Assembly (NCBI GenBank): GCA_964618785.1
Contig: CAZUCY010000031.1
Coordinates: 1-33,171, forward strand
DNA: 33,171 nucleotides
Direction: 5' to 3'
From: FEN-1297 sp964618785
GTDB taxonomy: Bacteria; Bacteroidota; Ignavibacteria; Ignavibacteriales; Ignavibacteriaceae
Below, in pieces: positions 1 to 7,461 of the stretch. The notes beneath the pieces are model-generated. The model ran no database searches and was not told the DNA's origin. It saw only the letters and a program-made list of their open reading frames with translations. Numbering within the stretch: position 1 is the first letter of the stretch; each line of letters starts with the position of its first letter. The translations under genes were made by a program, and so were the position numbers.

Positions 1-281
1 TTATTATTTGTTGGCTGTAATATAAGAATTCATTTGTTAGTACAAAATTGATTTACTACATAAGTGACGCAGGTAATTTTTAATCAATTATTATTGCTTA
101 AAAAAAAATATTGGTTTATTTTCAATGATAAATTTCCATATTTATCTGTATTGATTCAAATCAAAAGTTTGATAAAGTATTAATAATTTCCGGAATTTAA
201 ATTACTAACTCATATTATCCGAAGTAAATGGATTTTTTGCCGCAATCTTTAAGTAGTTGAAAAGTAAACCTTTAAAATTCG

Positions 282-320
282 GGCTTTAGCTCAGAAAAGA
301 TTCTAAATTTGGCTAAAGCC
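282..320. repeat. Hairpin repeat, ggctttagc/gctaaagcc arms
   Basis: A perfect 9-bp inverted repeat (282-290 with 312-320) encloses a 21-nt loop. It sits in gene-free DNA just upstream of the 343-459 element, which points to a REP-like dispersed hairpin rather than a terminator, since no gene ends nearby. No second copy was seen in this window. Confidence 0.5.
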
Positions 321-342
321 ATAAGTTCTGTTGCCAGTAATT

Positions 343-459
343 GAGGCTGACTAAAATGTAGGACAGCTTGCCAAGCTGTCCTTTTCATGGTTGAATTTTG
401 ACTAAAATTAAAATACTAATTATGCGGTAACATTAAAAGGTTACTTTTTAGTCAGCCTC
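343..459. repeat. MITE-like element with 14-bp terminal inverted repeats
   Basis: 117 bp bounded by perfect 14-bp inverted repeats (GAGGCTGACTAAAA at 343-356, its complement at 446-459). Inside lies a near-perfect palindrome at 361-381 (10-bp arms, 1-nt centre). A related, more decayed copy lies at 25200-25332: it shares the left end, the internal palindrome and a 35-base internal block with 30 identities (388-422 against 25261-25295). The internal tgactaaaatt at about 400-410 echoes the terminal repeat. There is no open frame, so if mobile it would depend on a transposase elsewhere. No clear target-site duplication could be read. Confidence 0.7.
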
Positions 460-892
460 TTATTGAAATATAAAATTTTGTGTAATATGAGTTAATAATA
501 TTAGTAAAAATTTGATAAAATGGTGTTGATGGATTTTGGGCTTTCCGAGTAACAGTTATTGATCCGTAGAACTGCACGCGAATTTGCACAAGCCTAAATT
601 GGTCAATCAGTCAATAACCGTGATATAAACGGATTGCTTTTCACCGGAGTTGAAAGAAGCTGATAAACGGTTTCCCTTGAAATTATAGCCCATAAGTAAT
701 ACGGCGCCTCGGACTGGATGCAATAAGCCGTACTCTTGTAATGATTGAAAAAATTTGAGGCATTTCAAATTCAAGGAGTTTATGGCTACCTAAGATAGTT
801 AAAGATAGCAAAATATCTTAGTTATGCAAATTAACGGGAAAATGAGAGTACTCCGAACATTCGGAAAATAATCGAATTAAATACCGTACTAA

Positions 893-1366
893 ATGAACAA
901 TAATCATTTTATATTTAAGATAACTTTAGCTTTTATATTATCATTTAGTTTCAAAACTATTGCTCAAACTGATTGGATTAAATGGAATAAAGCAGATTAT
1001 ACTTATCGAATAAATAATCTGGTTGAAAAGCGTAATTATTCATTTGATTTTAATAATCCGGGAAGATTTTTACTTAAGTCTTTGGCAAATGCTTATTGGT
1101 TTTTTATTTCTGATGTGGATGGAGATAATTGTTCGTTCAACCCGACCTGTTCTAATTTTTTTATTCTGTCTGTTGAAAAAACTAATATTGTGCAGGGTAC
1201 ATTAATGTTTTTTGACAGATTTATAAGAGATATGAATATATTTGGGAAGGTGAATCATTATCCAAGGGTGCTAAATGGCCATTTTTATGACCCTCCGTCT
1301 CTTTATATTTTGGATAGTGATTCCATTAATTATATTCCTCCTTCAGTTGTCGTAAAGAATGAATGA
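893..1366 (+). CDS. Exported YidD-like domain protein
   Basis: 157 residues with an N-terminal signal peptide (about 1-25, a hydrophobic stretch ending near TIAQ). The central part carries the hallmark of the YidD family (membrane protein insertion efficiency factor): CSFNPTCS followed by a hydrophobic helix, a QG, and a pattern of R residues, aligning by eye with the CRFTPTCS...KGSW...KR core of E. coli YidD. Classical YidD is about 85 residues, cytoplasmic-side and has no signal peptide, and sits beside rnpA/yidC; this one is longer, apparently exported and not near those genes, so its role may differ. Its stop overlaps the next start by 4 nt (ATGA at 1363-1366), implying translational coupling to the TPR protein. 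No clear Shine-Dalgarno sequence precedes the ATG. Domain call is fairly safe; function is unknown. Confidence 0.7.
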   Translation: MNNNHFIFKITLAFILSFSFKTIAQTDWIKWNKADYTYRINNLVEKRNYSFDFNNPGRFLLKSLANAYWFFISDVDGDNCSFNPTCSNFFILSVEKTNIVQGTLMFFDRFIRDMNIFGKVNHYPRVLNGHFYDPPSLYILDSDSINYIPPSVVVKNE

Positions 1367-2232
1367 AGAATTTATTTTTTATTATTCTTATTTTTAGTTC
1401 AATAATTTTTTCTCAAGAGAATAATCAATTAGTGAATGATAATTTATTCTCTCTGCCAAATATTAAAAAATTTGCCGATTATCTTTTTTGTCAAAAAGAT
1501 TATCTGCGTGCGGCTAACGAGTATGAGCGGATTTTAAATCTTGTCCAAAACGATACTATAGAATATAAGATTGCTCTTTCTTATCTAGAGATGGGTAATT
1601 TTAATGAAGCCTCAACAAGATTCAACTCGATCACAGAATCTTCATCATTTTACAAATCTGCACAAGCACAATCTCTAAAGTTGGTTTTTCAGATAGGCGA
1701 TATTGTTAAATTTAGAAGTCAATACCTTTATATAAATTCTAATAGAGCTTATCTGGATAGCGCCGGGTTAGCTTCACTTTACATGTTCTCTTTCCTTTTA
1801 ACGGAAGAATCGCTTCCGAATGAAGATGAATTTGTAAACGCATTTCAGATTGCTGAAAAAAATAAAATTAGAAACTTTTATGAGTGGAAAAAAGATTTCC
1901 CCGAAAAAAGTCCTTTAAAAGCTGCAATATTTTCTGCTATAATTCCCGGCGCCGGTAAAATTTATGCTGATGAATATTCGGACGGTATTTATGCTTTCAT
2001 TGCAACATTAGCAGCCGGATACTTAACTTATGATAACTTTAAAGCTGGACATGATTTTAGAGGATGGATTTTCAGCGGCTTAGCTGTTGGGTTTTATGCG
2101 GGTAATATTTATGGTTCTGCTGCTGCCGTGCAAATATATAATGCGCATATCCGTTTTGATTTTGTTAATGAGTTGAAAGCATTTCTTGAAGATAAAAATT
2201 ATTTTTTACAAGTATTTAATTTTTGCAATTAA
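1363..2232 (+). CDS. TPR protein with C-terminal PGAG-x-IY membrane region
   Basis: 289 residues. A signal peptide occupies about 1-18 (ends FSQ). Residues about 33-115 look like tetratricopeptide repeats (YLRAANEYERIL, ALSYLEMGNFNEAS). From about 185 there is a conserved-looking block, SPLKAAIFSAIIPGAGKIYA, followed by two or three hydrophobic segments (to about 262). The PGAG-x-IY motif before membrane helices resembles DUF5683/TM2-like small membrane modules, from memory. The start overlaps the upstream YidD-like gene, and the stop abuts the next gene's ATG (TAAATG). The downstream gene has the same architecture, so the two are probably diverged tandem paralogues. An envelope protein of unknown function. 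Confidence 0.7.
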   Translation: MKNLFFIILIFSSIIFSQENNQLVNDNLFSLPNIKKFADYLFCQKDYLRAANEYERILNLVQNDTIEYKIALSYLEMGNFNEASTRFNSITESSSFYKSAQAQSLKLVFQIGDIVKFRSQYLYINSNRAYLDSAGLASLYMFSFLLTEESLPNEDEFVNAFQIAEKNKIRNFYEWKKDFPEKSPLKAAIFSAIIPGAGKIYADEYSDGIYAFIATLAAGYLTYDNFKAGHDFRGWIFSGLAVGFYAGNIYGSAAAVQIYNAHIRFDFVNELKAFLEDKNYFLQVFNFCN

Positions 2233-3072
2233 ATGTGTGGCTATTTAAAATTTATTTTATTTTTTTCAATTCTGATCCCTATAAAATTATTTTCGCAAGA
2301 CATAATTCAGAATCAATATAGCTATGCCCTCAAGCTTTATAATAGCGAGCAATATTATGATGCAATAACAGAGTTTAAAAGATTATTGTTTTTCGATAGG
2401 GAAAAGGAATATGTATATGATGCAAATGAATATATTGGAATGTCATATAAAATTGGCGGTAAATTTTCCGAAGCAATTTTATACTTTACAATTGCTGAAA
2501 TGAACACGGATAATAATGAAGAACTTTTTAATTCAAAAATTGAAATAGTAAGGGCAAATATATTGAGAAGAACAATATCTCATGCAGTTGCCTTACTTGA
2601 CACACTACAGAAAGACAAAAAGTTTACCGTTAATTCAGGGAATATTTGTTATTGGAAGGGGTGGGCATATATTTTTGACGATAGATGGGATGAGGCCGCT
2701 CATGAATTTAGTAAGATAGATTCTTGTAGGACCTTGATGGAATTTTGTAAGAATGTAGAGCAGGAGAAATACTCCGTTTCTTTTGCAGACATAATATCTC
2801 ATTTTTTCCCCGGAGCAGGGCAAATTTATGCCAGCCATTATTTTAGCGGATTTCTTTCTCTGGGATGGAATGTTTTATGGGGTTATTTAACGATAAACTC
2901 TTTTGTAAATAATCGAATATTTGATGGTTTAGTAATCGGCGACCTTTTATGGCTCCGGTTTTATAACGGTAATTTGGAGAATGCGGTAAAATATGTAAAA
3001 GAGAAAAATCTTTGGATTACAAACCGGGCACTCGACTACTTGCAATTCGATTATCAGGGAATAAAACCTTAA
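2233..3072 (+). CDS. TPR protein with C-terminal PGAG-x-IY membrane region (paralogue)
   Basis: 279 residues. Signal peptide about 1-21 (ends LFSQ). TPR-like helices follow from about 26 (YALKLYNSEQYYDAITEFKRL, then YIGMSYKIGGKFSEAILYF) and near 140-160 (YWKGWAYIFDDRWDEAAHEF). Near residue 190 comes SHFFPGAGQIYASHYFSGFL and then hydrophobic segments, parallel to the upstream gene. Zero-spacing with that gene (stop at 2230-2232, ATG at 2233) makes co-translation likely. It is last in the unit; 181 bp separate it from lemA. Probably partner or duplicate of the preceding protein; molecular role unknown. Confidence 0.68.
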   Translation: MCGYLKFILFFSILIPIKLFSQDIIQNQYSYALKLYNSEQYYDAITEFKRLLFFDREKEYVYDANEYIGMSYKIGGKFSEAILYFTIAEMNTDNNEELFNSKIEIVRANILRRTISHAVALLDTLQKDKKFTVNSGNICYWKGWAYIFDDRWDEAAHEFSKIDSCRTLMEFCKNVEQEKYSVSFADIISHFFPGAGQIYASHYFSGFLSLGWNVLWGYLTINSFVNNRIFDGLVIGDLLWLRFYNGNLENAVKYVKEKNLWITNRALDYLQFDYQGIKP

Positions 3073-3253
3073 ATGGACTATTTTTATCTAATTTTAAAAT
3101 CTTAGCTAAAATATTTGAGAAAAACGGCATAAATTAATAATTTGTGTTATATTCTGTGAAGAAATATTTTCTATTTGTATTTTAAAAAAAATTCAATAGG
3201 GAGTAAGACAAAAACTTTCAACCAATTAGAAATCAACCATTTCAGGAGGTCTT

Positions 3254-3862
3254 GTGAAGAAAGGAATGATTATAGGTCTTTCTATTACAGGGGGAGTTTT
3301 ATTATTTGTACTAATATTAATTATGTGGGTTGTAGGTATATATAACAATTTAGTTACCCTAAATGAGGCCGTTAATCAAAGCTGGAGCCAGGTAGAGAAC
3401 CAATATCAGAGAAGAGCTGATCTCATTCCCAATTTGGTAAGTACTGTTAAAGGCTATGCAAATTTTGAAAAGAGCGTCTTAACCGAGGTAACCCAGGCCA
3501 GGGCAAGTGTCGGAGGCATCAAAGCGACAAAGGAAATTCTTGACGACCCAGAATCTTTTCAAAAATTTCAAGTGGCACAAGGACAGCTAAGCGGTGCATT
3601 ATCAAGACTGCTTGTTACAGTCGAAAATTACCCGGATCTAAAAGCAAACGAAAATTTTCTTCAACTTCAGGCTCAATTGGAAGGAACCGAAAACAGGATA
3701 GCCGTAGAAAGAAGGAGATTTAATGAGACAGTGCAAGGGTATAATACTACTATAAAAAGATTTCCAAATGCTGTATTCGCAAATATGTTCGGATTCAGGG
3801 ATAAACAATATTTCAAAGCAACTGCGGGTTCGGAGACAGCCCCGAAAGTAGATTTTAACTAA
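3254..3862 (+). CDS. lemA: LemA family protein
   Basis: 202 residues with one N-terminal membrane helix (about 5-27) and the family signature after it: YNNLVTLNEAVNQSWSQVE, then RRADLIPNLVSTVKGYA, and a long helical region ending NRIAVERRRFNETVQGYN and the family's FPNAVFANMFGF. LemA proteins are small membrane-anchored helical bundles of unresolved function. The start is GTG at 3254, chosen because a strong Shine-Dalgarno (aggaggt, 3244-3250) lies just upstream; the in-frame ATG at 3266 would be too far from it. The stop touches the ATG of the TPM-domain gene, a pairing common for lemA. A weak promoter-like TTGAGA-N17-TAATTT lies at 3115-3143. Confidence 0.93.
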   Translation: MKKGMIIGLSITGGVLLFVLILIMWVVGIYNNLVTLNEAVNQSWSQVENQYQRRADLIPNLVSTVKGYANFEKSVLTEVTQARASVGGIKATKEILDDPESFQKFQVAQGQLSGALSRLLVTVENYPDLKANENFLQLQAQLEGTENRIAVERRRFNETVQGYNTTIKRFPNAVFANMFGFRDKQYFKATAGSETAPKVDFN

Positions 3863-4564
3863 ATGAAAAAGCTCTTTCTATTTCTATTTATAATTTCTGT
3901 CGGTTTTGCCCAACAGCAATTACCTGAGTTAAAAAGTTATGCTAATGACTTTACCGGTACGCTGGATCAAGAACAATTAAGTACTCTCAATTACTCTTTA
4001 AAAATTTTTGATGATTCAACATCTAATCAGCTAATCTTATTAATTGTCCCCACAATTAATGATTACCCTTTGGAAGAATACGCAAACGAAACTGCTGCCA
4101 AAAATAAAATCGGTACTAAAAAGAATGATAACGGTATCCTTTTCTTAATTGTAAAAGATGATAAAAAAATCAGGATTGAAGTTGGTTACGGTTTGGAAGG
4201 TGCTTTGCCTGATGCTCTTGCAAGTTCGATTATCAGAAATATCATTGTGCCCAATTTTAAAAGGAATGATTATTACAGTGGTATTTCGGAGGGGATAAAT
4301 GCAATTATTCTTGCCACTAAAGGAGAATACAAAGCCGTCGATAAAGGGAATTCAAGAGATTCCTATTCGGGTATAGTGACCTTTTTTATTATTATATTCT
4401 TTTTGATTACTTCCATATTCCGTGGCGGCAGAAGAAGAGGCGGCGGATTTTTCTTCCCTGGTAGTTTTGGCGGTGGCGGGTTCAGCAGTGGTGGTTTTGG
4501 AGGTGGTGGTTTTTCAGGCGGCGGCGGCGGTTTTGGCGGCGGCGGTGCCAGCGGTGGCTGGTAA
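3863..4564 (+). CDS. TPM-domain membrane protein with glycine-rich tail (YgcG type)
   Basis: 233 residues. Signal peptide about 1-16 (ends GFA). Residues about 22-155 form a TPM domain (once called a phosphatase domain), with the typical opening YANDFTGTLDQEQ, the core KKNDNGILFLIVKDDKKIRIEVGYGLEG, and the ALASSIIRNIIVPNFKRNDYYSGI block. A single membrane helix follows (about 168-187), then an Arg/Gly-rich and nearly pure Gly/Ser/Phe tail to the C-terminus, the usual architecture of proteins paired with LemA. The GGC-rich tail (about 4430-4560) is the most GC-rich stretch of the neighbourhood, explained by glycine codons. Probably an envelope protein acting with LemA; its biochemical role is not established. 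Confidence 0.88.
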   Translation: MKKLFLFLFIISVGFAQQQLPELKSYANDFTGTLDQEQLSTLNYSLKIFDDSTSNQLILLIVPTINDYPLEEYANETAAKNKIGTKKNDNGILFLIVKDDKKIRIEVGYGLEGALPDALASSIIRNIIVPNFKRNDYYSGISEGINAIILATKGEYKAVDKGNSRDSYSGIVTFFIIIFFLITSIFRGGRRRGGGFFFPGSFGGGGFSSGGFGGGGFSGGGGGFGGGGASGGW

Positions 4565-4589
4565 ATAGGTCTTATAATTTTTAAAACTA

Positions 4590-4618
4590 TTGACGTTTGG
4601 CAATTGTTTTAGTAAAAT
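4590..4618 (+). promoter_or_regulatory. Sigma70-like promoter for first ferredoxin gene
   Basis: TTGACG at 4590-4595, a 17-nt spacer, and TAAAAT at 4613-4618, a good match to the housekeeping consensus at optimal spacing. It lies just after the TPM-domain gene and about 115 nt before the ferredoxin ATG, leaving a leader of roughly 105 nt. Confidence 0.5.
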
Positions 4619-4733
4619 AAGTAGCGGATTCTTAAAACTTATTTTAAGATAAGAGCTAACAAAATTTAATTAATTGTTTTTTATTCTCATTCTATGGGAA
4701 TATCCGAGCAGAGATAGAAAGGAGAAAATATAG

Positions 4734-5066
4734 ATGGCAATAATGATCACACAAGAGTGCATCAACTGTGGTGCATGTGAACCTGAATGTCCCAATACTG
4801 CAATTTATGAGGGTGGTGTTAATTGGGAATTAGCTGGCAAGATTTACGACTCAGATAGTTCAGCGCCTTCAGGTGCTTCCGCCTTCTTTTCTTCGGATTT
4901 CTTTTATATTGTTCCCGATAAATGCACTGAATGTAAAGGCTTTCATGATGAACCTCAGTGTGCTGCTGTTTGTCCTGTAGATTGCTGTATTCCAGATCCA
5001 AACCATGCTGAAGACGAAGCAACTCTTCTTGCAAGGAAGGAATATTTGGATGGTATCGGTAGATAG
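4734..5066 (+). CDS. 2[4Fe-4S] ferredoxin, Chlorobium-type with central insert
   Basis: 110 residues. Two cluster-binding motifs: C9-x2-C12-x2-C15-x3-C19-P and C64-x2-C67-x8-C76-x3-C80-P, the second with the eight-residue loop typical of Alvin-type (Chromatium/Chlorobium) ferredoxins. An unusually long spacer (about 22-63) separates the motifs; classic Chlorobium ferredoxins are about 60 residues. Extra cysteines lie at 84-85. Low-potential electron carrier in the cytoplasm; partners are not identifiable here but pyruvate or 2-oxoglutarate ferredoxin oxidoreductases are the usual ones. An aaggag Shine-Dalgarno lies before the ATG. The downstream ferredoxin is a close paralogue (78 of 110 residues identical, no gaps). 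Confidence 0.93.
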   Translation: MAIMITQECINCGACEPECPNTAIYEGGVNWELAGKIYDSDSSAPSGASAFFSSDFFYIVPDKCTECKGFHDEPQCAAVCPVDCCIPDPNHAEDEATLLARKEYLDGIGR

Positions 5067-5393
5067 ATTAAAATTTTAAAGTTTTTAAATATACGCATCT
5101 TTTTGCACTTTTTTATCGGAAATTTGCAAAAATTTTAATATTGCTGCATTTTTAAAGGGCCAATTTAGAGAAATAGATTTTAATTATTTCTCACTATTGA
5201 AAAAAGAAATTTATCAATTTTGCCCACCACAGAAATTGCTATCCTCTAAATATGAAATAACATTGGTTTCATTTCCATTCAGTTTTTGAAAAGTACTTGG
5301 CATAGATTTAGAATTAAATAATAACTTTAAGGTGTGATTTATAAAAACTTGATATTTTAATAATTATTTAATAACGAAAACAAGGAGAATAAA
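5067..5393. other. Intergenic region between the ferredoxin paralogues
   Basis: 327 bp, very AT-rich, no coding signal on either strand. The only recognisable element is a possible promoter at 5297-5324 for the second ferredoxin. I saw no convincing terminator for the first ferredoxin gene. Confidence 0.5.
5297..5324 (+). promoter_or_regulatory. Possible promoter of second ferredoxin gene
   Basis: TTGGCA at 5297-5302, 16 nt, then TAATAA at 5319-5324. The -35 match is good, the -10 weak. It would give a leader of about 60 nt containing the caaggag Shine-Dalgarno. The size of the intergenic gap itself suggests separate transcription. Confidence 0.3.
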
Positions 5394-5726
5394 ATGGCAA
5401 TTAAAATAAATGAAGAATGTATAAATTGTGGTGCGTGCGAACCTGAATGTCCTAATAATGCAATCTATGAAGGCGGAACAAGCTGGGAATTTGGCGGTCA
5501 AACTTACGGAGAAGGTGATGCTGCTCCTTCCGGTGCAACCGGTTTCTTTTCTAACGACTATTTTTATGTGGTGCCTGACAAGTGTACTGAATGCAAAGGA
5601 TTTCATGATTCGCCACAATGCCAGGAAGTCTGCCCTGTTGACTGTTGTGTTGCAGATCCTATTCATGTTGAAGATGAAGTTGCTCTTCTCAAAAAGAAAG
5701 AACATTTAGACGGAATCGGCAGATAA
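5394..5726 (+). CDS. 2[4Fe-4S] ferredoxin, second paralogue
   Basis: 110 residues, same length and cysteine layout as the first ferredoxin (C9-x2-C-x2-C-x3-C and C64-x2-C-x8-C-x3-C). About 71 percent identical by direct count; the cluster motifs and the VPDKCTECKGFHD block are unchanged, while differences concentrate in the central insert (about 29-56), where this copy has GEGDAA in place of DSDSSA. The charge pattern around the clusters also differs slightly (K4, E7), which could tune partner choice or potential. A Shine-Dalgarno (aaggag) lies at about 5382-5387. It appears to have its own promoter and a strong terminator (5747-5766), so the duplicated genes may be expressed under different conditions. 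Confidence 0.93.
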   Translation: MAIKINEECINCGACEPECPNNAIYEGGTSWEFGGQTYGEGDAAPSGATGFFSNDYFYVVPDKCTECKGFHDSPQCQEVCPVDCCVADPIHVEDEVALLKKKEHLDGIGR

Positions 5727-5746
5727 ATTTATTGTGAAACTTTTAG

Positions 5747-5766
5747 TGGGCATCTGCTGATGCCCA
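5747..5766 (+). terminator. Terminator after second ferredoxin gene
   Basis: Perfect 8-bp stem (tgggcatc 5747-5754 with gatgccca 5759-5766) around a 4-nt tgct loop, followed by a T-rich run (ttattattatta). It lies 20 bp after the ferredoxin stop codon. Confidence 0.75.
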
Positions 5767-5968
5767 TTATTATTATTATAACCCTTTCAACTTGATAATT
5801 TGTGAAATCTTTCAAGAGTCTTATCTAATAGTTCACCTTAACTTATTTCTCTATATCCTTGTTTTTAATTGTATAGTGGTATCTATTAACTTTATAAATC
5901 ATTTTTTAAACATAATCCCATAACAACTTTTACATGGGTAACTGTGACGGATAAGGAATATAAGTCTA

Positions 5969-6327
5969 ATGAAAAATTCAACACCTTTAGATATATTTGA
6001 GTGCGAAGGTTTTACAAAAGTGTCCGCTGAAGATTGTATTAAAGAATTCAAAAGGAAAAGATTTTTTATCGAAGATGTTGAGGTTACGTTATTTAAAGTT
6101 GATGTGGAAGTTTATGCTTTAAGCAATACTTGTCCTCACCAGCATACGGTATTATTATTTGATAGATTTATTGAGGACGGTTGCGTAATTTCCCTGCTCT
6201 TGGGTGGATGTTTAATCTAAAAACTGGCAGAATGCCTTCGGATAGTAAAGGTCTGGATTCTTATCCTGCAAAAGTAACTAATGGAAATGTATTTGTTAAA
6301 GTAAATAAGAAAGAGTTGAATTGGTAA
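5969..6327 (+). pseudogene. Frameshifted Rieske [2Fe-2S] protein (NirD-like)
   Basis: The first frame (5969-6220) gives 83 residues with a Rieske-like start and the first cluster motif NTCPHQH, then runs out of frame after EDGCVI. The reading continues in another frame to a stop at 6325-6327 (GWMFNLKTGRMPSDSKG...KKELNW), clearly the normal Rieske C-terminus. Restoring one base near 6191 rejoins them as GCVICPALGWMF. Even then the second motif, expected as CPxHGW, has Leu instead of the ligand His, so there are two lesions. A single-base assembly error could explain the frameshift but not the His loss. Function of the intact form would be a small Rieske electron-transfer protein such as a NirD-type subunit; no partner gene is adjacent. 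Confidence 0.75.
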
Positions 6328-6363
6328 GTTTAACCAATTCTAAATTAAAACATTTAATGAACT

Positions 6364-7299
6364 ATGAACATTACAAATAATATAGTAATTCAAAAAGCTA
6401 AGGAGGTCGGCTTTAATCTTATTGGCTTTGCAAAGGCTGATGAATTAAGAGATGAGATTTTAGGACTGGAAAAATGGCTGTCGAAAGGTTTTCATGCAGA
6501 TATGGCATATATGAGGGAAAATGTTTTTAAAAGAAAAGATGTTAAAAACATTTTACCCGATGCCATGAGTATTATTTCGTTAGCAATAAATTATTATACA
6601 GATAAAAAATATTCTTGCAATAAAAGATTCGGAAAAGTTTCCAGGTACGCATGGGGTGTCGATTATCATTTAAAAATTTGGGACATGCTGTCTTTGCTTG
6701 AGAATGAGTTAAAAAAAATTGATCCTGTATTTAAATCAAAATCCTATGTGGATACCGGACCTTTAATGGATAAAGCCTGGGCAGTTAAATCGGGAATTGG
6801 TTGGCAGGGAAAACATACAAATGTAATTAACAAGCATTTTGGAAGCTGGATTTTTCTTGCTTCTATAATTACAAATTATGAGTTTGAATTTTCTTCTCCA
6901 TCCCCGGATTTTTGCGGAACATGTACTGCATGCATAGAGGCTTGCCCAACTAAAGCTATCGTGGATGAATATGTTGTTGATGCCAATAAGTGCATTTCCT
7001 ATCTTACAATTGAAAACAAAAATGAAATCCCGTTAGACTTTAAAGGTAAATTTGAAAACTGGATTTTCGGTTGCGATATTTGTCAGGACGTATGTCCATG
7101 GAATATGAAATTTTTTAAATCAACGAAGCATGAAGAATTTTACCCTGCATGTGGTAACAATGAAATTGATTTGGATGAAGTAATGAATATGAGTGAAGAA
7201 GAATTCAATAAAAGATTTAAAGTAAGTCCGGTAAAACGCGCAAAACCGAATGGTTTAAAACGTAATGCTGAATTTTTGCTTGATACCCAAAATTTATAA
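6364..7299 (+). CDS. queG: Epoxyqueuosine reductase
   Basis: 311 residues. Catalyses the final, cobalamin-dependent reduction of epoxyqueuosine to queuosine in the wobble position of certain tRNAs. Seen: the catalytic Asp region YVDTGPLMDKAWA (D130, matching D134 of E. coli by position), GIGWQGKHTN, then two 4Fe-4S motifs, C184-x2-C187-x2-C190-x3-C194 and C237-x2-C240-x3-C244 with C210 as the likely remaining ligand, and PVKRAKPNGLKRNA near the end. It stops there, lacking the C-terminal extension of longer homologues (about 380 residues), as is usual in Bacteroidota-type proteins. It follows the Rieske pseudogene by 36 bp. A hairpin lies between it and trxB. Confidence 0.93.
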   Translation: MNITNNIVIQKAKEVGFNLIGFAKADELRDEILGLEKWLSKGFHADMAYMRENVFKRKDVKNILPDAMSIISLAINYYTDKKYSCNKRFGKVSRYAWGVDYHLKIWDMLSLLENELKKIDPVFKSKSYVDTGPLMDKAWAVKSGIGWQGKHTNVINKHFGSWIFLASIITNYEFEFSSPSPDFCGTCTACIEACPTKAIVDEYVVDANKCISYLTIENKNEIPLDFKGKFENWIFGCDICQDVCPWNMKFFKSTKHEEFYPACGNNEIDLDEVMNMSEEEFNKRFKVSPVKRAKPNGLKRNAEFLLDTQNL

Positions 7300-7361
7300 T
7301 ATTAAAAGGTGTCCTATAATAATAGTTTATTGTGAATCCTTGAAATAAAAAATGGACCAAA

Positions 7362-7400
7362 TGATTATAAAATAGATTAATTTAGAAAGTTTTATAATCA
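7362..7400. repeat. Hairpin between queG and trxB
   Basis: Perfect 11-bp inverted repeat (7362-7372 with 7390-7400) around a 17-nt loop; a weaker flanking pair, aatcctt (7335-7341) with aaggatt (7410-7416), is nearly coaxial. Position fits a terminator for queG or a structured trxB leader, but the stem is all A/T apart from one G/C pair and no T-run follows. Confidence 0.4.
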
Positions 7401-7461
7401 ATTATTTTGAAGGATTATTGAGCCTTAAGTGAAAATTTTTTTTTGAAAGATGGAGAAAAAT

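Larger units (their letters stand above)
1..892. other. Gene-free leading region with several inverted repeats
   Basis: No convincing coding frame on either strand. It holds a ggctttagc/gctaaagcc hairpin (282-320), an inverted-repeat element (343-459), a 12-bp inverted repeat (206-217 with 483-494) that brackets both, and a visibly less AT-rich stretch (about 540-740) with several possible stems: 551-561 region with the ataaccg region near 614-624, 700-705 with 727-732, and 790-797 with 814-821. I looked for hallmarks of tmRNA, RNase P RNA, SRP RNA and group II intron domain V and did not find them. The left edge may cut a longer intergenic region. Confidence 0.6.

Noticed and set aside
3115..3143. 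TTGAGA-N17-TAATTT as the lemA promoter
   Set aside because: The -10 half matches poorly and many such pairs occur in AT-rich gaps; mentioned only in the lemA entry.
4819..5034. Minus-strand open frame across the first ferredoxin gene
   Set aside because: Shadow of a well-supported + strand gene; the peptide is basic and motif-free.
5349..5376. TTGATA-N17-TAACGA just before the second ferredoxin
   Set aside because: It would start transcription at or inside the Shine-Dalgarno sequence, so it cannot be the functional promoter of a gene that uses that site.
5364..5705. Minus-strand 113-codon frame opposite the second ferredoxin
   Set aside because: Shadow frame; the + strand ferredoxin explains the codon pattern.
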